Assembly: GCA_950106755.1 (NCBI GenBank)
Contig: OX467089.1
Location: forward strand, 27,323,345 to 27,387,344
Direction: 5' to 3'
DNA: 64,000 bases
DNA from: Climacium dendroides
Lineage: Eukaryota; Streptophyta; Bryopsida; Hypnales; Climaciaceae
The translations under genes were made by a program, and so were the position numbers. Positions within the stretch are counted from its first letter, which is position 1. Each line of letters starts with the position of its first letter. A model generated the notes under the pieces. It had not been told where the DNA came from. It saw only the letters and a list, made by a program, of their open reading frames with translations, and ran no database searches. Of this stretch, positions 24,624 to 38,500 are shown piece after piece.

Positions 24624-24759
24624 GAACGTATATACATTATTAGGAGGAGGAGGAATTACTATTGTTTGTTTTGCATTGTGAGCAAGATTTTGAACGTATA
24701 TACATTATTATTAGGAGGAGGAATTTCTATTGTTTGTTTTGCATTGTAAGCAAGATTTT
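24624..24759. repeat. 68-bp tandem repeat, two copies
   Basis: GAACGTATATACATTATTA followed by AGGAGGAGGAAT and TTGTTTTGCATTGT recurs at 24624 and 24692 with small differences. Confidence 0.85.
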
Positions 24760-26149
24760 TATGATTGTGGGGGTTATAAGAAATATTTTTGGTAGTGAAG
24801 AAAAATCCATCCTTCATTATCCAAGTAGAGATAAGTGTAAAAGAACTCTCCCTATTTTGCTAATTTTGTATTTTCGAATGCCTACTAGTCAAATTGGGGT
24901 CTTTGATTTGGAATACAAATTCAAATTATCCAAATTTAATCATAATTAGGTTATATATATTAATTTTTAGCATTTCCTTTTAGGTGAAATAGGAACAATG
25001 AAGTTCTTTATGGTCATTTTAGTAATATCACAAAGTCTTTGAGGAATAGAGGTATAGTTTTATATGATTTGAAACTATTCAAGTGACATACAAAATTTTT
25101 GAAATATTTTTATCATCAAAAATAAAAAAAATACAAGTTGAGAAAGGGATTTAGTATGGACTAGGATATTGTAGTATTGTAGCTACAAAACCACCATGCT
25201 AATCTAATAATATATTAATCCTTTATTTTTCCAAGGAAATATAATATAGTTTGAAAAAATAAAAAATGATTTTTTTTCAAGTATAAAGAAGAAGAATCAT
25301 AATTAACCATAGCATATTATGGATATGATTATTTAAAATTCTTCAAATAAATTTTCAAAGGTTTTTGGTATTTTTGATGGAAATATTATAAACTATGACT
25401 ATTTCAAATGTAGGTTATCTATTTTAGTCCATTGGCTTCAAATTTATCTTACAATAATTTTTTTTCAAAATGAAACTAACCATTACAATGAATTTATATG
25501 TTTCAATAATATATGTATACTTAAAGTAATAATTCATCATAAGATCTATAATGCAATGATACAATTTATATCCTAAAAACATGTAAATTAAAATTAGAAT
25601 TAGGTGTAGCATATAATAGCTATTACATATTATTGCAAATCATAAATTATACATGTGTGATTCTATTATTATACATTGTACTAATATTCAAGTAACTATG
25701 AGCATATGACCCTCCATTGATTCATGCAAGTGGCTATATTTAAAATTATTGAATGATTTTTGCAAAAAAATTAACAATCATTAAGAAATTTATAAATATA
25801 TTCCTTTTTAAGTGTGTTTATTGTTCAAAATTTTCCCATTAGATCATTCAAAAGCTCAATATTATCAAGTTTTTAATAAATTGCCTTTTGAATAGGTCAA
25901 GATTTTTATGATAATTGGAGCAATTTATATATTTTTGTTGCTATTAAACATTTTTCAAGGTGGAAAGGTATGCAAAGGTAGATTCATAAGGAAAATAGAT
26001 GAAAAAAAAAAAAAAAAAGATTTAGTAGGGATTCATACTAATGAATAAGCTCACAATTTTACAAATAGCCTCAATTCCATTTACCTCATCAACACATACA
26101 TCAAACATCCATTCACTCAAATAAACTACACAAACAAAACCATCATCAA

Positions 26150-26330
26150 ATCCATAAATCAAATACTATAAACTTGTAGATTTTCTATTACTATATATTG
26201 GTATAAAACGTATAGAAAAAATTTCAAAAACTTTGATCACGTGGATTGCAAGATATTTGCATTTGATGTGAAGAAATCCAATTTTTTTGCACCTTGTCTA
26301 CCTAGAGTTAAGACTTTGAATCTTGTTAGC
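26150..26330 (+). repeat. Dispersed repeat B, copy 2
   Basis: Colinear with 4090-4260: 'aaaaaatttcaaaaact', then 'tggattgcaagatatttgca', then a T-rich run and 'accttgtcta', ending 'gttaagactttgaat'. Confidence 0.55.
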
Positions 26331-27835
26331 TAATACTTTTTACACTACTTGTGTTGAATTTAAAAAAAATAGATGTTGAAGAATTGAATTGGAAGTCTAG
26401 AAAAAATTCAAAAAACACACATACAATTTTCATTCTTGTATTTTTTTTTTAAATAGAAGTGTTTTTGAGATTGAACAACAAATTAATTGTGTAAGTGGAA
26501 TTGAAACACAATAATTTTAATGTTGAGATTGTCCATAACTTTCTGATCACTAATCCAAATAGAACAAATCAAATCTTTCTATATAGAAAAGAATATTTCT
26601 TACGAAGAACCTTGAAAATCTTATTTTGGCTTTTTGTGATCTATTTGTGTTGGCCAGTGAACATTGTTTTGGGCTTAGGTTGCAAAAACATTTGCTTTGG
26701 CCATTGATTGAAATAAAAATGATATTCCCCAAAAGCTAATGTATTTTTCTATCTCTAAAAAAAGTGTCAAAAAATTACAATTAATATTGAGACTATATTA
26801 GGAATCTACCTAAAATCCATTTTGTCCTCCAAGAATACAATGGGACTTTAGGAGTCAATACCTACATCCAAAATTTCTACTAATGCATTATTTGCACAAT
26901 AATTTTCAAGCATTGAAAAATGGACATGTAATCCAAACATTGATAATTCTTTATCTAATAAATTTTAGACATGCCAAACTCTCTATTTCAAATGCCCAAA
27001 TCAAGTATCTTTTCAAAAATTTAGAATAGACAATACATGAATCAAGCTTGCAAATACCTACCATACATGTTTTCCTATACTACTTGGCCAAGGGAGATTA
27101 ACCTTGTCATTGCCTCTACCAAGGGTAAATGCAAAAAATTTCCCCATTAATTTTGTGCCACATTAATTTTGAATTCTCCTTCCTAAATTGGGGTCTTTGA
27201 TTTTAAATATGAATTTAAAAATTTCAATTTTATCATGGTGGAAAATAAAAAATTCTAATATTTTCTCTAAGGATAAAACATTGGGATAATGAGGGGGGCA
27301 ATTTCCTATAACCATGTTACACCCATGCAAACATCAAAGTTCTTTGCATATAATGACATAACAAAGCAATTAATGATTTTTGAAAAGTGATAATGTCTTA
27401 TACTCCAGATCTATGCTTTATACTCGAGAATGCAAAAAAATTCAAAAAAACTCCCCTTGGAGCATACTATCTCACTATGGTTACACCCTTGCCATTGGCC
27501 TAATCCTATGAATTGTGCCTATGATTCCTACTTATGCTTGATATGTTTTATGTTTTCCGCACACTTTTTCAAAATGATACAAAATAGAATTTTTCCACCT
27601 TTCCAAAATGATGCACCAACTACATCATCATAACAACACAAAACTCAATTTATCAAATTGATATATTGCAATGATGGATTCTTCCTAGATTTTGAGGCAT
27701 ATTAGCTCAATAAATACCATTCATTCATTACCAACACCTAGAACCTAGGTTAGAATACACAACCACTAATGATAATTATTGTAGATTCCTAAGTCATGAT
27801 TCATATGCCATCTATATAATCACTCCACCAACATT

Positions 27836-28669
27836 TTAACCCTTAAAGTTATGTCATATTTAGAGGCCCAAAACTACTTCAAAATACTAGTCTCCAAAGC
27901 AAGGCTAAAATCTTCATTTATGTTTATTTTTTAACAAAATTCAACCATAGGATCCTTTAGTTAACTTGTTAGAATAGACCCTCTTAAAATTTCAAAATAT
28001 GAAACCTTACTAATTTCAAGATCATAATGCTTGGATTTCAAAAATTTAAGAGGTATTTTTAACTTTTTCCAAATACTTAGATTTCATCTTTCAAACTAAG
28101 TTTTACCTATAAAAAATTTCAACAAAAAATTTCATAATCATGCTTAGAAAAAAAATTAGAAAAAAAAATTATGATGTAAAATACTAAATTGTTATGAATT
28201 TAATTATGAAATTGAAAAGTGCCATTCCCAATGGTTATGATGTTGTAATAAACAATCTATATCATATGATATCATTTTTTTCAAAAATATTGAAAACTAA
28301 GTTAAATAAAGGATTTCAAAATTAAATTATTTTAGAGTAGGGATTTTGTAATTCCCTACGAACTAAAACTCCTCATAACTTTCATCTCATTCATCAAAAT
28401 GGAATGATCCAAAACTTTATATATATATAATTTAAATTTTTATTTCTAAAAAAATGATTATTTTTGCTCCAACAAGAACCATATATCATAGAATAACGTT
28501 TTACATAACCATACAGTCAAAAGTTATGAAAATTATTGTACTACAAAGCTACTCTTGACTGACATGTTATGTAAAAGTTTCCAAGGAAAAAAATGAAAAT
28601 TCTATTTGTAAATGGATGATTGGAAACAATATGTTGTTAAAAAATGCTACCAAGTTCTTCAAGGGTTAA
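27836..28669 (+). mobile_element. TTAA-flanked element, reference copy of its subfamily
   Basis: An 834-bp segment opens TTAACCCTTAAAGTTATG and closes CTTCAAGGGTTAA, with intact TTAA at both sides. Copies of its interior occur inverted at 16658-17588 and direct from 3072. A fragment similar to its right half, inverted, lies at 52875-53240. There is no ORF of note, so it must have moved with transposase supplied in trans. The superfamily is inferred from the target site only. Confidence 0.75.
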
Positions 28670-28989
28670 ATCTTTATTTTAGCTATCAAAAATAAATATT
28701 TTAACATTTAAAATAGCATTAAAATTCCACTTACATATAATTATACAAGTGAAAGTCATAAAACAACCAAACTCTTTCTAAAATACACGAAGTACCCTAA
28801 AACATATAAATAATCTTTTTACCACTTCAACTCCCCCACCCCAATGCTCATCCCTCCTTCTCTTATAACTCTATGAAAATACAACCTTCAACCTACTCTC
28901 CAACCTTTTTCAAATTAACCCCTAGAGTTTTTTACTATGTTTTCACCAAAAACGCTCCAAGATTGCCATTTTTAGTACAAGCACAAGAA

Positions 28990-29130
28990 AAAACATTTTT
29001 GGATATATGTAATTGTTGGATCTTGTAGTACGCTAGTTTGAAAAGATGTGAAAAAAATTTCAAAAATTTCCATTGTATGGATTGCAAGATATTAGTGTTT
29101 GAATTGACAAAAATCATTTTTTTGGCCTTG
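28990..29130 (+). repeat. Dispersed repeat B, copy 3
   Basis: Shares 'gtaattgttggatcttg', 'aaaaaaatttcaaaaatttc', 'atggattgcaagatatta' and 'gtttgaattga' with the copies at 4090 and 26150. Confidence 0.55.
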
Positions 29131-32039
29131 CAAAAAAATTGGGCAACTACACTTCACAAGGTCACATTTGTATCAAAAAAATGTCTCAAAAAACATCTAG
29201 ACATCTAAGTTGAAATCGCTAAAAACAATATCATAACTCTTCTTAATGTTTAAGTTGACATCGTTCAAAATTATATTCTTCTTCTTTGATAGCATGATAT
29301 CAAGTGCGACATCAACTGCCACATCATTTCCGGATCAATGAAAAAATCCCATGTGGCACTGTCCACCTACGTGGCACTTATGTGGAGGTGATGTGGTAAC
29401 CTCTACGGTGTAGTTTTGTAAGATTTTACCATATTTTTGTCATGCAAATCTTGATGGATTTGTTTGGACATCCATGGTGACATGCCTAATGTTAGAAAAA
29501 AACCAAATCACCATGTTTTTTAGCTTGTCCTAAAAAATATGGGATTCTTATAGTATTTCTCCACTTCAAATTCATTTATTGTATTGGTCTTATAAGTGTA
29601 TTAATATTCATTTAAAATATCAAAATAATGTTGATATTCACTTTAGAATGAGATTTACATTTAATTGAACATTATAAAATAATTAGTTTTAGTAATAAAT
29701 AATTGAAAAGTGGACTATGATGCTTGAAAATCCCAAAATAATAGCAAATTATAAGTTGAAGTAATTAGACATTTTTGAAGTAATTATAAGTTGAAGTAAT
29801 TTGACCAAGTGTAATGATTGTATGTACAACTATTCACTAGAAAAGTGTCTTTTTAAGAGTAGGGTATCCCCAACTTTTTCAAGAACACTTTCCTTCCATT
29901 CTATTATGTAGTGCTTTACTTTTGCATGCAACTTTTTGATGAAGATGCACTTTTTAGTTTTTTGAAGCCAAACAAGTATAATTCATACGGTTTCTTCACC
30001 TCAATCAATTTTATTGCTTTTATATTTCGATCTTTCAACATTGTTTATTTCTATTATATTAATATTAAATCATTTATTATATCCATATTATATATACATC
30101 GGTAATCACAACAACTATTGAAAGATTATTTAAAAACTCGAGATGACAAATGCTTGCAAAATGATTTGGATATGTATTAGATAAGTATTGTGTAATTTAG
30201 TGTACTTCAAACTTTATAGTCGTAGATATTCAAATGTATTTCAATGTGAAATGTAGACAAACATGTCTCTGAAGTAGTGTGAAAAGTGTACAAGGTTTTA
30301 TTGAAGTAATTATGAAGTATGGAGTATTATGACAAATGTTAATTGGACAATTTTTTGTTTTAAGAGTGAATGATGTATTTGATTATCTCCCCCCCCCCCC
30401 AATATTTGAAATTGTCTTCTTTGGGTGGTATACAAGCCAAGTGCAATGTTGCGTCCCCCAGTGCAAGAATGTCTAATTCAGTGTACAATCCAAGGACATC
30501 CAAAAATATTAAAAAATCAACAAAATTTTCATTAGAAACAATTATTTTGGTCTCGTGCTATAGGTAGGATTTTTTAATCTTTCTAATTGATTAAAAAATA
30601 AAAAATTTAATTTCCAATGGTTTAAACAACTATAATCTAGTTGTAGGTTCTAAAAATGATTTCCTAACCTTGATTTTATCCATTTGAGATTAGAGGAAAA
30701 ATTACTATATTAATAACCACTTGAAAATTTATTTGGACTCAATGTGTACCATTTTTAGCTCCAATATTTTTGTATTGTACCCTTAGATAATTATAACCTA
30801 AAGTCATTCAAATAAATATTTATTTAGTATTTTAATTCATTAATAATTTACCTAAAATTTTGTTAGATATTGTTTCCAATATTGTTTAGAGTTAGAAGAA
30901 GTTTTATATTCTTTTAGCATGCATTTGTGAATATTACATAAATTAATTGTGAATTTTCAAGTGTTGAAGTAGGTTGATTCAAAATTGACACTTAGCTTAC
31001 ATTATTGAGTTTACATATTTTATACAAGAATATGAAAGCTTCTATTTTAGAGATAGGTTGCAAATTAGATGTAGTCAAATTTAAGGAGTTTAAGAGATTG
31101 ATAGGCATTTCTCCTTTTTTGGACACTTCAAACAATTGAAAAAACATGAACATTTATTAGAAAGTGTGAAAAAATGTCCTAGAGAAAGAAAAAATATGTT
31201 GACTATGTCTTGAATACCTTTTATTGACTCTGAATTTTGAATCTCTAATTGGATTTTAAAAATGTAAAATCTTATTAAGAATGTTAAGTAGATTTCATTG
31301 ACTCAATGAATATAAAAACGTCTAATGAAGGTCATATTTGTGAATCTATGTATCCAAGACTTGAATTGCAACCTTCCAATTGTTATTTGAAAGGATATGA
31401 AGAATGTTGCAAAAAACAAAGATTTTCGGATTTAATTTGTGAGAATTATGGTATGTTAGTTATGGATTTAGAAGGCACACTTATATTTTCTTCCTATCAT
31501 CTTTGAGTGTAAGTATGAAATGAAGTTTGAGATATTAGCCATTGTACATCATGTTTATTCAAGTTGTCCTTTAGCATGCCAAGTCTAATATATATATTTA
31601 ATAGAAATGAAAAAGACACACATTGTTGATACTTTACACCATGTAAAGCTTAATGTTTAAATTAGAATCAAGTTTTTTTTTGGTTTTTGGAGAAGTCCTC
31701 AAGTGGCAACATACAAAAAATGATGTAGCTAAATATTTTCTTATTCATCTATATTTTGAATAGAACTCAATTTTCATCAACATATTTGGATGAGTTTCAT
31801 TTAAAATGGACAACTTCATCCAATTTATTTAAAGAAATAGGAACAACTTGGCATCATCATCCAATTTTTCTTCAAATTTTCTTTTCAGGCTTGGTGCTCC
31901 CTAGTTACCTTTGGTGCTTTTACGCATTAAAAAAAACCATGGTTAGTGAGAATGTCATTTTGAAGGGCAAAGTTTTAGGATTGGACACCATAAAGAAGGG
32001 CAGGAATGCTCTTCAAATTTAATGCCAGGAGTGCAGTAA

Positions 32040-32528
32040 CATTACCGCAGCGTACCAGCCCAAGCCACCTGGCGTCCACGTCGGAATGACCACGTGTCAT
32101 CCCCCGTGTCGTGCCTGTCGGTCCCGCGACCCGTTCGAATTTCAAACGGAACCCAAATTCCAAGGCGGACCAAGCACAACGGCTCTTTGGCCCCCCGCAC
32201 CAGTTCGTTTTGGCTTCGTCGTTGGCAGTAGGGATCCGATGCACGCACTTCTCTCCCTGCCCTGTCAATCATGCGCGTTTCCTAGACTAGGAGTTTGCGA
32301 ATCCCCTCGCCGCACTTTCTGGTACCGGCATTTCGCATACCAATGCGCATTGCCGCTAGTTTCTGTGAATTTCATTGAAGGTGCGCTGCTCGTGGCGAGG
32401 GAGGTCGAGGAGGAATTGGACTATGGTGTACAGGCAGGAGAGATCTTGGTGTTGACGACGAGGTTGGCTTGTAGGAGACCGTGAGTTTAATTTTTCTTTT
32501 GCAAGCAGGGGATTGACGAAGTTGCGTC
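32040..32528 (+). promoter_or_regulatory. GC-rich promoter and 5' leader region of the kinesin gene
   Basis: Composition switches abruptly at about 32030 from AT-rich intergenic DNA to sequence with many C and G runs, continuing up to the kinesin start codon at 32529. No protein-like ORF was recognised in it. I infer core promoter and 5' untranslated region. No specific promoter element was identified. Confidence 0.4.
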
Positions 32529-35500
32529 ATGAAGGGAGTTCTGAGTCGGGCTCGGAGTAGCCCTCGAGGAGGAGGAGAGGCTGTTGTGAAAGAGAAGGAG
32601 CCCTTCTATGTGGGACCATATCGTTCGAAGAGTGCAAGTCCAGGACGGAAACCTCGTGGAAACAGTGAGAATGTGCCTCCTGAACACAGTAACCATGTAA
32701 GTCTCTGTCCTGTCACTTCAGAGAAAATTGTTGTCTGATAGATGCTGCGAAGTCGAAGAATTGGGCGTCATTTTTGAACTATTTTTCTCTTCAACTTTAA
32801 ACGTTCCTCTGGCTATCATGTGGTTGCTTCTTTCTCAAGTTGCTAGCGGGAGAGAGAGTATCTGTGGTTATTGGAACCCTGGTTGAGGGCACATTACGGA
32901 CGGTAATGAAATTGTAAGCACCTGTTCACGAATCTGTACATAGGGTTCTCCGTCGAGTAAAATTTTTAGGGGAATTGGGGATCTAAACCGTGAACTGTGG
33001 AATGACATGTGAGGTTTGTAATCAGAAAATCAGTGAACAATGTCTGTGATTTTTCAGTATATCGAGTTTTAGCTATTCAGAATACATACAGTAGAAATTG
33101 GGCGAGTGTCGTTATCTCGAGTTCTGGGGAAGAGCCTTCGCCTCCAGTCGTAACTCTTCCTTTACGCGTTGTAGGTGGCGGAGGGGATGTCGCCTGTCTC
33201 ATCCAAGGCTGGGATGTCGAAGGCACCAAGAAGTTCAAAGGAAATGTTTCCTTCCAACAACAGCAGCCCTGCGCTGCCGCCGAAGCCTCCCCGGCCTTCC
33301 CCGGCTCGAAACGGATCTGCCCTCAGTCAATTCCACGACAAGAGCCACGGCCATGAACAGGGCAGCAATATCAAACGAAAAATCAATTGGGACACGCCGA
33401 CGGACCACGTGCTCATGCCTGCAACCCTTGAGACATCTTCAGCTGACAGTGGTGTCAAGGTGAATACGACAACAAGTTGGTCATTAGTAGTGATTATGTA
33501 TTTTGGCTCTGGGATGACTTTGGCGTGGGGGATTTGAGGCTCGTAATACAAGGCCTTGGGGTAATAATACACGTGCTCACATTCTGATGGACTGATGCTT
33601 TCGTGTGTGCAGGTCATTGTAAGAGTGAGGCCTATGAACAAGAAAGAAGAGGGAGAGGAAGCTGAACAAGTTGTACACAGAATGTCGTCGACGTGTGTAT
33701 CGCTGGCGGACCAGCAGTTCACATATGACGCAGTGGCCGGAGAGGATTCATCTCAGGTAAAATGAAACTTGGATTCGATAGCTTGCGTATTTCTTACAAT
33801 TGTCTGATTCTCAGAGCCTTGCACTACTCTTCGGGAGAATTACTGGTCCTGGAAGCTCAATAATGGAGAGATCTAGTCGGAGATGGAGGAGCTTGTGCAT
33901 GGAAGTTTTTGCGTTTTTATCACCAGTAATTTAGTTCTCTAAAATTTGTACTTTTTCTAGGGAGACGTATTTCAAATGGTGGGACTTCCTATGGTGGAGA
34001 ACTGTCTCGCCGGTTTCAACAGCTCCATTTTCGCGTATGGGCAGGTGTGAATCGTCCACGAAAATCTCCTAACATAAATACATTTTCAATTTTATGCATG
34101 CATTTTCTCTATTTTGAGCACGGTCGACCCTTCTCTAGGAAAATTGAGACAGTTATCAGTGTGAGCTGACATTGAGTGGAATTTGGCTTTGACAGACGGG
34201 AAGCGGAAAGACACACACTATGTCGGGTGTGATGGCCGACTCCGAAGGTTTACCTAGTGAGGATCGAGGTCTCACTCCCCGAGTTTTCGAGAGGCTTTTC
34301 GCTCGAATTGATGAGGTGTGCAAAGTGTGACCTTTTGGAGGCTATTAATCATTGCGTCTAGCTTACGACCTTCTTGATGACTAACCCGTGGTGACTTTCA
34401 GGAAGAGAAGATTAATGCTGATAGGCAGCTAGTGTACCAATGTCGATGCTCCTTCTTAGAGGTGAGAAACCTTGCTCTTCGGTGCAAACGTCGTTCTAGT
34501 CTGCGCGCATATCTCAATAATTGTGCCGCTATGACGAACATAGCGTCGAATGTACATCGACTTGATGTTGTCTGTGCTCTTTGCTGCAGATTTATAATGA
34601 ACAAATCACTGATCTGCTAGAACCGTCTCAGAGGAATCTTTTGGTGAGTTTCCTAACGTTTCCCCCGAGCAGGAGTTACGTTAGCATGTAATTTTTCGCG
34701 TGCAAAGATAATATGTGCTGATAAATTCCAAGTCCCTGCTTATTGTCATGAAAGTACGTGGCTGCTGACGTTGTTGTTCCAAATTGTACAGATTCGTGAA
34801 GATACGAAGACCGGTGTTTACGTTGATAATCTCAGCGAAGAGTTTGTTTCTTCGGTTCAGGATGTGACGCGCCTTCTTATCAAGGTATGTTATTGTCACA
34901 GCAAATGTTAACAGTGTCCAGCCTACTTCCTTTGCAGACCTTCAACGCTATGACTGACCTGAGTATTCTTACGATCAGGGCCTGGCGAATAGGAGAGTAG
35001 GCGCCACAACAATGAATAGCGAAAGTTCGCGCTCTCATTCTGTTTTCACTTGTGTCATTGAATCTCGGTCGAAGGTACTTCCTCTTCACATCTCGCAAAC
35101 CTTAAATTTGCTTTTAGTCGTGAGTGTATGATTAAGCACAATAAGCGACTGTTCGGCAGCAAATATTGAGAGGGCGTGCTCTAATTTTGTAACAATTTAA
35201 CAGGTGACTGGATTGTTGACCTGCAGAGTGAGGGCGAGGGCATTTGCAGCGTTCGAAGTAGTAGATTGAATTTAGTAGATTTGGCAGGCTCAGAGAGACA
35301 CAAACAGACTGGGTCAGCTGGTGAGCGACTCAAAGAGGCTGGCAACATCAACAAATCACTTTCCCAGCTCGGGTATGTCAATGTTCCGAACAAGTGGTTC
35401 TTCACAGTTTCCAAACTTTGTATGATGATGAAATTGTATGTAACATACATCTGATTTGAACTGGCCTTGCAGGAATGTTATCAACATTTTGGCGGAAGTG

Positions 35501-38500
35501 GCACAATCTGGAAAGCACCGTCATATACCATACAGAGATTCTCGTTTGACATTTCTGCTGCAAGAGTCTCTTGGTGGAAATGCAAAGCTGGCGATGATTT
35601 GTGCCGTATCTCCAGCAAGCAGGTATACTTTTGTAATGTAAACAAATGATCCCTCTGTCTGACTACCACTGGAACAACATTTGCTTATCAGATATTATTT
35701 TCACTAAGTGCTTGATACCCACCAGCTGAGCTCTCATACCTCTTATTTCACGATTCAGCTGCAGGGGTGAGACGCTCAGTACACTAAGGTTTGCCCAAAG
35801 GGCCAAGGCAATTCAGAACAAGGCAGTAGTGAATGAGGAGAAGGCGAATGACGTGAACCTTCTGCGTGAACAGATTCGCCAACTCAAGGTAATTTTCGGC
35901 TCTCACTTCCATGTCAGAGTCGTAAAAACATCATCTTTCACTTTCGAATGACTAAAATGAGAATTTCCATTGAATTTGGCCTTCAGGATGAACTCACAAG
36001 GATGAAGTCAAACAGTGCTACGGAAGCTACCAGTGGAAGCGGATATAATACTGGCTGGAATGCTCGCCGGAGCTATAACCTTCTCAGGCTCAGCCTTGGC
36101 CATGCATTGACACCGCCGCTTCTCGTGGACGATAACATTGACGATGACATGGAACTTGATGATGAACTGGAGTCTAATTTGGGAGATCGTTTCACCAATG
36201 AAACCAGTGTATCTCAGTCTACAGACATGGAATTGGGCTCTCCTAAACTAAGGAAATCCCTGGAGGAAGGAAGGTGCAACTCGAATGATGGGTGTCCAAA
36301 TGCTGAGATCTCTGCAGCCCTTCCACCATCCAAGGCATTGGATGGGTCACCGGAAGTTAAATCTCCAACACTTGGCTTGGTGGAAGATGATGATAAGCTC
36401 AGCCTCCCAGCTCTGGACACAACTCGAGTGCCCTTGGACGCAACGACTCCAGGTCTTCATTCGCCGACGCGCAGTCATTCTCCGAAGGGAAATAAAAAAC
36501 CAACGGGGAATGGAGCAATGTTTGGGCTTATTTCCCTCGCAGAGAACGAAGATGTCGTGGACTTTGGTACGGAAGTCATTCCAGAAGGCATAATTGCTGT
36601 TCGAAGCTCAAGTTCTCTTCCTTCTCCATCACCCAGGGATCGCCTGGCTGCGAGCCTCCAGAAAGGTCTTCAAATTCTGGATAACCATCAGAAGAGTTCT
36701 TTGCGAAGGTGCGCCTTCGACTTGAATAAATGACTTTGGCATAAAAGTTTAGTACAAATCGATAATTTAAACTTATTGTCTGAACTTATTGTGGGTTGGC
36801 TGCAGGTCAACGAATGTCCGTTTCTCCTTTCAAAAATTGGAAACAAAATGCCCCAATGAACCCGAGAAGGGACCCGGGAGTACGTCTAACGTTTGCCCCA
36901 AATGTTTGATGCGATCTTCCATGGGAGGTGTCCGATCCTCTTTTCAGATTCCGAATCCTAACAAGAAAGCTCGAACTGTGGATGCGGAAGTGCAGACATC
37001 TCCTCCAAGGGAATTGTCGAAGAGCGCGGAATGGGCCAACCTTATTGCAGTTGGCTGTAAGACGATGTTACCAGATTCTGTAGACAGTTCACTTGAAATG
37101 TTCGATGACAATAAATCGGAGAAGAAGAGCGGAACTCCTAGAAAACCGGAATACGCTCAGGTATTTTACTACACGACTTTCTTACACTCGGATTCGAACT
37201 TGATTATATTATATACCGAAAGCCCGTGACTTTGTATGTTCTTCTATCCTGCTTATTGAATTGACGCTAGATTCTATGAGTTCTTCTAACTTCCGAAATC
37301 ATCGCGGCAGGCAATTGAGGCTTTGTTAGCTGGTTCCATCAGGAGGGAAAGGGCAGCAGAGGAGGTTATGACTCAGCAGGCAGCAGAAATTGAGCAGCTC
37401 AACCGTTTGGTAGTGCCCTGGTTCCATTCCTTCGCAAGTGCTCTTTGAAATGACTTCGTTTATGTTATATCCCTGGAGCAAGACACAGAGGACCATGATG
37501 TATTTATCTAGTTTTATTCAAACTGTCTACACTTCGACTCTCTATTACGCTGTTCTCTGAGCTAAGAACAATAGCGCCGTTCTACACTACAGGTCCGTCA
37601 ATACAAGAACGAGAGAGAATGCAATGCAGTGATCCAGCAAAGCCGTGAAGAAAAGATTGTCCGGTTGGAAGCTCTCATGGCTGGTGTGCTTCCTCGTGAG
37701 ACCTTTCTGGGCGAGGAGTGGGCCGCTCTCCTTCACGAACACAAGGTAAAAGACAATTCAATTTATAGTCAGGCATTCCCATGGAATCGCAGAGCGAAAA
37801 AACATTTAATATAAGCGCTGCAGGTTGGCAATCTTGCTAACAGACATCTTTTTTTGGAATTTAATGAACTGTATTGATCGTTTTGAAGCTCAGATGGAAT
37901 ATGGTTGATTTGTGTGCTTGTCAGACCTTGCAAGAAAAGTTTGATAAACACCCTGAGGTCACACATTCAAAAATTGAGCTTGAGAGATTGCTGGACGAGT
38001 TGGACCGGTACAAGACTTTCTTTGATCTAGGAGAGCGAGAGGTCCTTTCACAAGAGAATTCGGATTTACGGAACCATCTCCAGACTTACTTAGAGTGCGA
38101 CACGCCAGCACCTGCAAAGAATCGGCAGCTTTCCTTGACCTCGAAAGCGATCCGAGAGTCAGCTGCCGGTCTGAGCCTCCGCACCGCAGTTCCGGATGGT
38201 CCTTCGGAATCTGTTGAACCTCTCGAAACCGATCAGCTTGTGAACGAACGCAAGTTGTGGCAGGAGAGGGAGCTCGAATGGCTCACCCTCATGGAAGAGA
38301 TGCAAGCTGAGTCTGAAAAGTACAGGTTACTTGCGGACAAGAGGAAGGTTGAATTGGATGGTGAGAAGAGGTATGTGAGACAAGTTCAAGATTTCTTATC
38401 TAAATGGTGCTTCTTTGGCTATTGTGAGTTTGTGAAGGACCGAGGAATCGTGGTTTGAAAACGACCAATTCAATTGATTAAACCGTGATAAGTTGTACGG

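Larger units (their letters stand above)
23825..32039. other. AT-rich intergenic block, repeats only
   Basis: No recognised gene, apart from one weak minus-strand candidate near 24.1-24.5 kb. The block contains a two-copy 68-bp tandem repeat (24624-24759), poly-A and poly-C runs near 26002 and 30389, repeat B copies (about 26150 and 28990) and the TTAA element 27836-28669. An unpaired TTAACCCCTAGAG terminus lies at 28915. ORFs at 31306-31506 and 31756-32022 are short, AT-rich and unlike anything known. Confidence 0.6.

Noticed and set aside
29140..29400. Loose similarity to 54830-55060 suggesting long terminal repeats
   Set aside because: Matches are scattered short words. No TG..CA ends, primer-binding site or gag-pol frame was seen between or near them.
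33098..33463. 121-codon ORF overlapping the second kinesin exon
   Set aside because: A shadow in another frame. The exon frame 33175-33459 continues correctly into the motor domain.
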